In this document: one piece after another, positions 20,865-23,286 of the stretch | Position numbering within the stretch: the stretch's first letter is position 1 | Layout: every line of letters begins with the position of its first letter | Source: JALOAR01 sp964348605 | GTDB lineage: Bacteria > Patescibacteriota > Minisyncoccia > UBA6257 > Colwellbacteraceae | NCBI GenBank assembly: GCA_964348605.1 | Contig: CAYGDC010000005.1 | Location: 1-23,286 of the forward strand | Length of the DNA: 23,286 nucleotides | Reading direction: 5' to 3' | Position numbers and translations under genes: made by a program | The notes under the pieces: model-generated | What the model was told of the DNA's origin: nothing | What the model saw: only the letters and a program-made list of their open reading frames with translations | Databases searched by the model: none

Positions 20865-23286
20865 ATGCATAAGAAACTTGGTAGCAAGCTAGTAAGGGAC
20901 ATTATCTCAGTCCCTGACTCTAATCAGTCGTTAGTTGATAGTCGTCCCGCCTCACGGGATCTCGCAAAGCGAGATAAGTTATCTGTCGTTAAAGGATTTA
21001 CTCTCCTCGAAGTCATGGTAGTTACTACTATCTTAGCCACCCTTGCAACCACAACTCTTGTAACCCTAAACCCCACAGAGCTTCTCGCTCAAATGCGAGA
21101 CAGCCAAAGAATCACAATTATCGGCATGTTAAGAGATGCTATATCTCTGCTTGTCGCAGACGCTCCAACAACTAACCTCGGGGATACAACACGCGTACAC
21201 ATCTCCTTGCCAAGCAATGACCCTAACTGCACTGATATCGTTGGCTTACCTGCTTTACCATCAGGCATGTTTTACCGCTGTGTAACTGCTGCAAACCTTA
21301 CGCGCATTGATGGTCAAGGATGGATTCCTCTAAACTTCAATAACATTGTAGGTGGCTCTCCCTTCACCGTACTTCCAACAGACATAACAAATACTCCTGC
21401 TTTGTTTTACTCTTATATCCCATCTCCAGGAGGACGAGCTACCCTAACTGCAAGAATTGAATCCATCAGACAAAGAACACTACACCCAACTGAGATATTC
21501 ACTACTCACTTTACAGCTGCAGTTGACCGCCCTCCACTTGGCGCAGGTCAAGTTACTGTGCCTTTAGGCTCAATTGGTGCTCCATCTTACAGCTTTGTAG
21601 GAGACTTAAATACAGGCTTCTTTAGCCCAGTAGCTGATACTATTGGATTTTCCACCTTTGGTGTAGAAAGAATGAGAATCGATAATACGGGCTTTGTTGG
21701 TATTGGAACTACAACGCCAGGGCAAAGACTCACAGTAGCAGGAGTCATCCATTCCACAACAGGTGGCTTCATGTTCCCAGATGGAACAACTCAAATAACA
21801 GCAGGGGGAGCAGGCGGAGGAGGAACTCTTCCTCCAGGCACTCTAGCAGGTCAAACATTGCGCTGGATCACTACTCCTAATGGTTGGGTAGCTACCAGCA
21901 ACTTATTCAATGATGGAACTAATGTGGGGATTGGAACGACGAGTCCGGGGGCACAGCTACACATAGCAGATATTCTTACGGCTGGGGGAAAAAACCTTTT
22001 AATAGGAGATGATGCGTTTCTTACCGATATAGATGTAGCCAATACGCTTGGAATTCACGGAAATCAAGACGCTACTATTGCTTCAATGCGACTTGGAAGT
22101 GGCGGTGGGACAATATCAGGAAGCGCTGGCAATATCGGCATCGCAACAACTAGCCCCCTTTCTCGTGTTCAAATCCAAGGCCACGGCACAACTACCGCTG
22201 GCGCTCTAAATGTTACTGCCTCAGATGGCGCAAGTAGATTTTTTGTAAGAGACGATGGCAACGTCGGCATCGGCACAACAGACCCAACAACACGCCTTGA
22301 TATTGAAGGCCAAATTAGAATCAGGGGCGGCTCTCCTGCCGCAGGTAGAGTCTTAACATCAGATGCTACAGGACTTGCAACTTGGACAGTTCCAGCAGGA
22401 GGTCTCCCTGTTGGAACAACTAGCCAAACCCTCCGCCACGATGGCACTAACTGGGTAGCTAACAGCAATATATTCAATACAGGAACTAACGTCGGCATCG
22501 GGACGACTGCGCCAGCTGCTAGATTACACCTCGATGCTGGCGATATGGTCCTTACTCATGGCACAAATTATAATACAGCAGGAGCTCGTTATGGCGGACG
22601 AATTTCACTCTTAACTAATCTTACTGGCAGACAAGTCATCACTAATTCAGACTTCTTAGCTGGCACAGTTGGTTATCATATATATGATAATGGCGCCTCA
22701 GGCTCAATTACGCATACCATTGTGGCAGATACATCAGCGCCAAATAGTTCTGGGCGTATTTTAAGAATAGCTCATACTAATGTTGGTTCTCCATCTCCCG
22801 GTTGGGGAGGATTTCATAAAGCGACCCCACTTTGTGGCGCAATCGCTATTGGTCATTGTATGCGACAAGGTAATAGGCATGTGATTCAGATTTGGGCAAA
22901 TATCCCTTCTGGATACACAATTAATTTTGCAACAAATAGTATGGGAACTGGTGGAAATTTTCAATGGCTGTCATCACGGGCCGGCACTGGTAGTTGGGAA
23001 AAATATATTGCTGTTGCGACAATGGGAGCGGGAGCTTCATCTACTAATTTTTTCTTCATAACTGGTGGCGTTCGACCCTTTACATGGGATGTGGCATCTG
23101 TGGAGCTTATTGATATTGATGCGACAGCAGATATTGCTCGCGCAACCTCCTTAAATGTAGGCTATAGAACTGACATTAATCTTGGTAGTGGTAGTTTATT
23201 AACGACAGGCGCTACTTTTCTAGCAACCGAAGGCGGCAACGTCGGCATCGGGACAGCAACGCCAGTAGTCAGACTACATGTTGTTG
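20865..23286 (+). CDS. Prepilin / phage-tail-fibre-like fusion protein, 3' partial
   Basis: An uninterrupted frame of 807 codons running off the window. Residues 1-44 are a long leader ending KG, then FTLLE with Glu at +5 (prepilin peptidase site) and a hydrophobic helix to about 70. Residues about 71-222 are the pilin-like head shared with the gene at 16201 (Cys122/Cys139, CVTAANL-RIDG, ARIESIRQ). Residues about 239-312 match phage tail fibre modules (APSYSFVGDLNTGFFSP, MRIDNTGFVGIGTTTP, FPDGTTQITA). Six copies of an NVGIGTT-P---LHI repeat follow to the window edge. Residues about 591-752 form a jelly-roll-like domain (VITNSDF to SVELIDID). Codons are more C/G-ending than neighbours. Likely a surface-displayed adhesive fibre; an S74-type chaperone domain beyond the edge is possible. 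Start: only in-frame ATG after the promoter. Confidence 0.85.
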   Translation, partial: MHKKLGSKLVRDIISVPDSNQSLVDSRPASRDLAKRDKLSVVKGFTLLEVMVVTTILATLATTTLVTLNPTELLAQMRDSQRITIIGMLRDAISLLVADAPTTNLGDTTRVHISLPSNDPNCTDIVGLPALPSGMFYRCVTAANLTRIDGQGWIPLNFNNIVGGSPFTVLPTDITNTPALFYSYIPSPGGRATLTARIESIRQRTLHPTEIFTTHFTAAVDRPPLGAGQVTVPLGSIGAPSYSFVGDLNTGFFSPVADTIGFSTFGVERMRIDNTGFVGIGTTTPGQRLTVAGVIHSTTGGFMFPDGTTQITAGGAGGGGTLPPGTLAGQTLRWITTPNGWVATSNLFNDGTNVGIGTTSPGAQLHIADILTAGGKNLLIGDDAFLTDIDVANTLGIHGNQDATIASMRLGSGGGTISGSAGNIGIATTSPLSRVQIQGHGTTTAGALNVTASDGASRFFVRDDGNVGIGTTDPTTRLDIEGQIRIRGGSPAAGRVLTSDATGLATWTVPAGGLPVGTTSQTLRHDGTNWVANSNIFNTGTNVGIGTTAPAARLHLDAGDMVLTHGTNYNTAGARYGGRISLLTNLTGRQVITNSDFLAGTVGYHIYDNGASGSITHTIVADTSAPNSSGRILRIAHTNVGSPSPGWGGFHKATPLCGAIAIGHCMRQGNRHVIQIWANIPSGYTINFATNSMGTGGNFQWLSSRAGTGSWEKYIAVATMGAGASSTNFFFITGGVRPFTWDVASVELIDIDATADIARATSLNVGYRTDINLGSGSLLTTGATFLATEGGNVGIGTATPVVRLHVV
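20945..20974. repeat. GATC-joined double hairpin, copy 4, inside coding sequence
   Basis: TCCCGC-CTC-ACGGGA (one mismatch) directly followed by TCTCGC-AAA-GCGAGA, junction GA|TC. Flanked by word-array sequence on both sides (about 20922-20944 and 20975-20992). It is translated in frame as part of the prepilin leader (SRPASRDLAKRD). Confidence 0.85.
21681..23286 (+). repeat. Six NVGIGTT-P protein repeats in the fibre
   Basis: Copies begin at 21681, 21909, 22122, 22251, 22476 and 23229, each about 20 codons. Copies 2 and 5 sit at the end of a larger duplicated unit of about 48 codons (21825-21971 and 22401-22541) with the shared pattern LP-GT--QTLR---NGW/NWVA-SN-FN-GTNVGIGTT. Copies 4, 5 and 6 share an identical 14-nt core AACGTCGGCATCGG (22260, 22488, 23238). 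Confidence 0.85.

Noticed and set aside
21587..22964. Several minus-strand frames of 60-109 codons under the fibre gene
   Set aside because: They are shadows of the repeat-rich coding strand; repeated GIGTT-P codons read backwards give P-V-P-TL-like strings.
16201..23286. Prophage explanation for the fibre gene
   Set aside because: Apart from tail-fibre-like repeats there are no capsid, terminase, integrase or lysis genes; the N-terminus is a prepilin and the neighbours are housekeeping genes.

Overview
The window looks like a chromosome segment from a Patescibacteria/CPR bacterium, most likely a Parcubacteria-type lineage. This is inferred from the AT-rich sequence, compact proteins, near absence of Shine-Dalgarno sites, start codons lying just after -10 boxes, a shortened release factor 2, a CPR-style FtsB-like protein, and prepilin-like and 'GIGTT-P' fibre proteins. 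It is not proven, because no 16S rRNA gene is present. Every complete gene ends in TAA or TAG; none uses TGA.

Layout. 1-521: the 3' end of lepA, an FtsB/DivIC-like protein and tRNA-Gly(CCC). 590-4130, minus strand: a MacA-LolD-MacB type tripartite ABC exporter with a very long adaptor hairpin. 4253-6926: tRNA-Thr(CGT), prfB, ftsE and ftsX. 7152-10097: a UvrD-type helicase fused to a RecB-type nuclease with a probable Fe-S cluster. 10205-13323: a small membrane protein, enolase, RNase H with a hybrid-binding domain and tRNA-Gln(CTG) on the minus strand, and Fe/Mn superoxide dismutase. 13363-16041, minus strand: uppP, fmt and a peptide deformylase carrying an extra N-terminal domain. 16201-17091: a prepilin-like protein with an Ig-like tail. 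17428-19374: an S41 C-terminal processing protease, rplI and a convergent rpmA. 19439-20742: a 58-residue membrane peptide and a PD-(D/E)XK nuclease. 20865 to the window end: one open frame of at least 807 codons that joins a class III prepilin N-terminus and pilin-like head to phage-tail-fibre-like repeats and a jelly-roll-like domain.

The genes fall into translation and N-terminal formyl-methionine handling (lepA, prfB, fmt, def, rplI, rpmA, tRNAs), envelope and division (ftsB-like, ftsEX, uppP, ABC exporter, S41 protease), DNA metabolism (helicase-nuclease, RNase H, PD-(D/E)XK protein) and surface appendages (two paralogous prepilin-like proteins).

The intergenic regions at 6927-7151, 15004-15255, 17092-17427 and 19616-19980 are mosaics of degenerate short-word arrays and small hairpins. 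A recurrent form is an exact 30-nt double hairpin (two abutting 15-nt stem-loops joined at GATC). One copy lies inside the coding frame of the prepilin-fibre gene and is translated as part of an unusually long leader. The most novel items are the prepilin/tail-fibre fusion with its shared head domain, and this GATC-centred repeat family.
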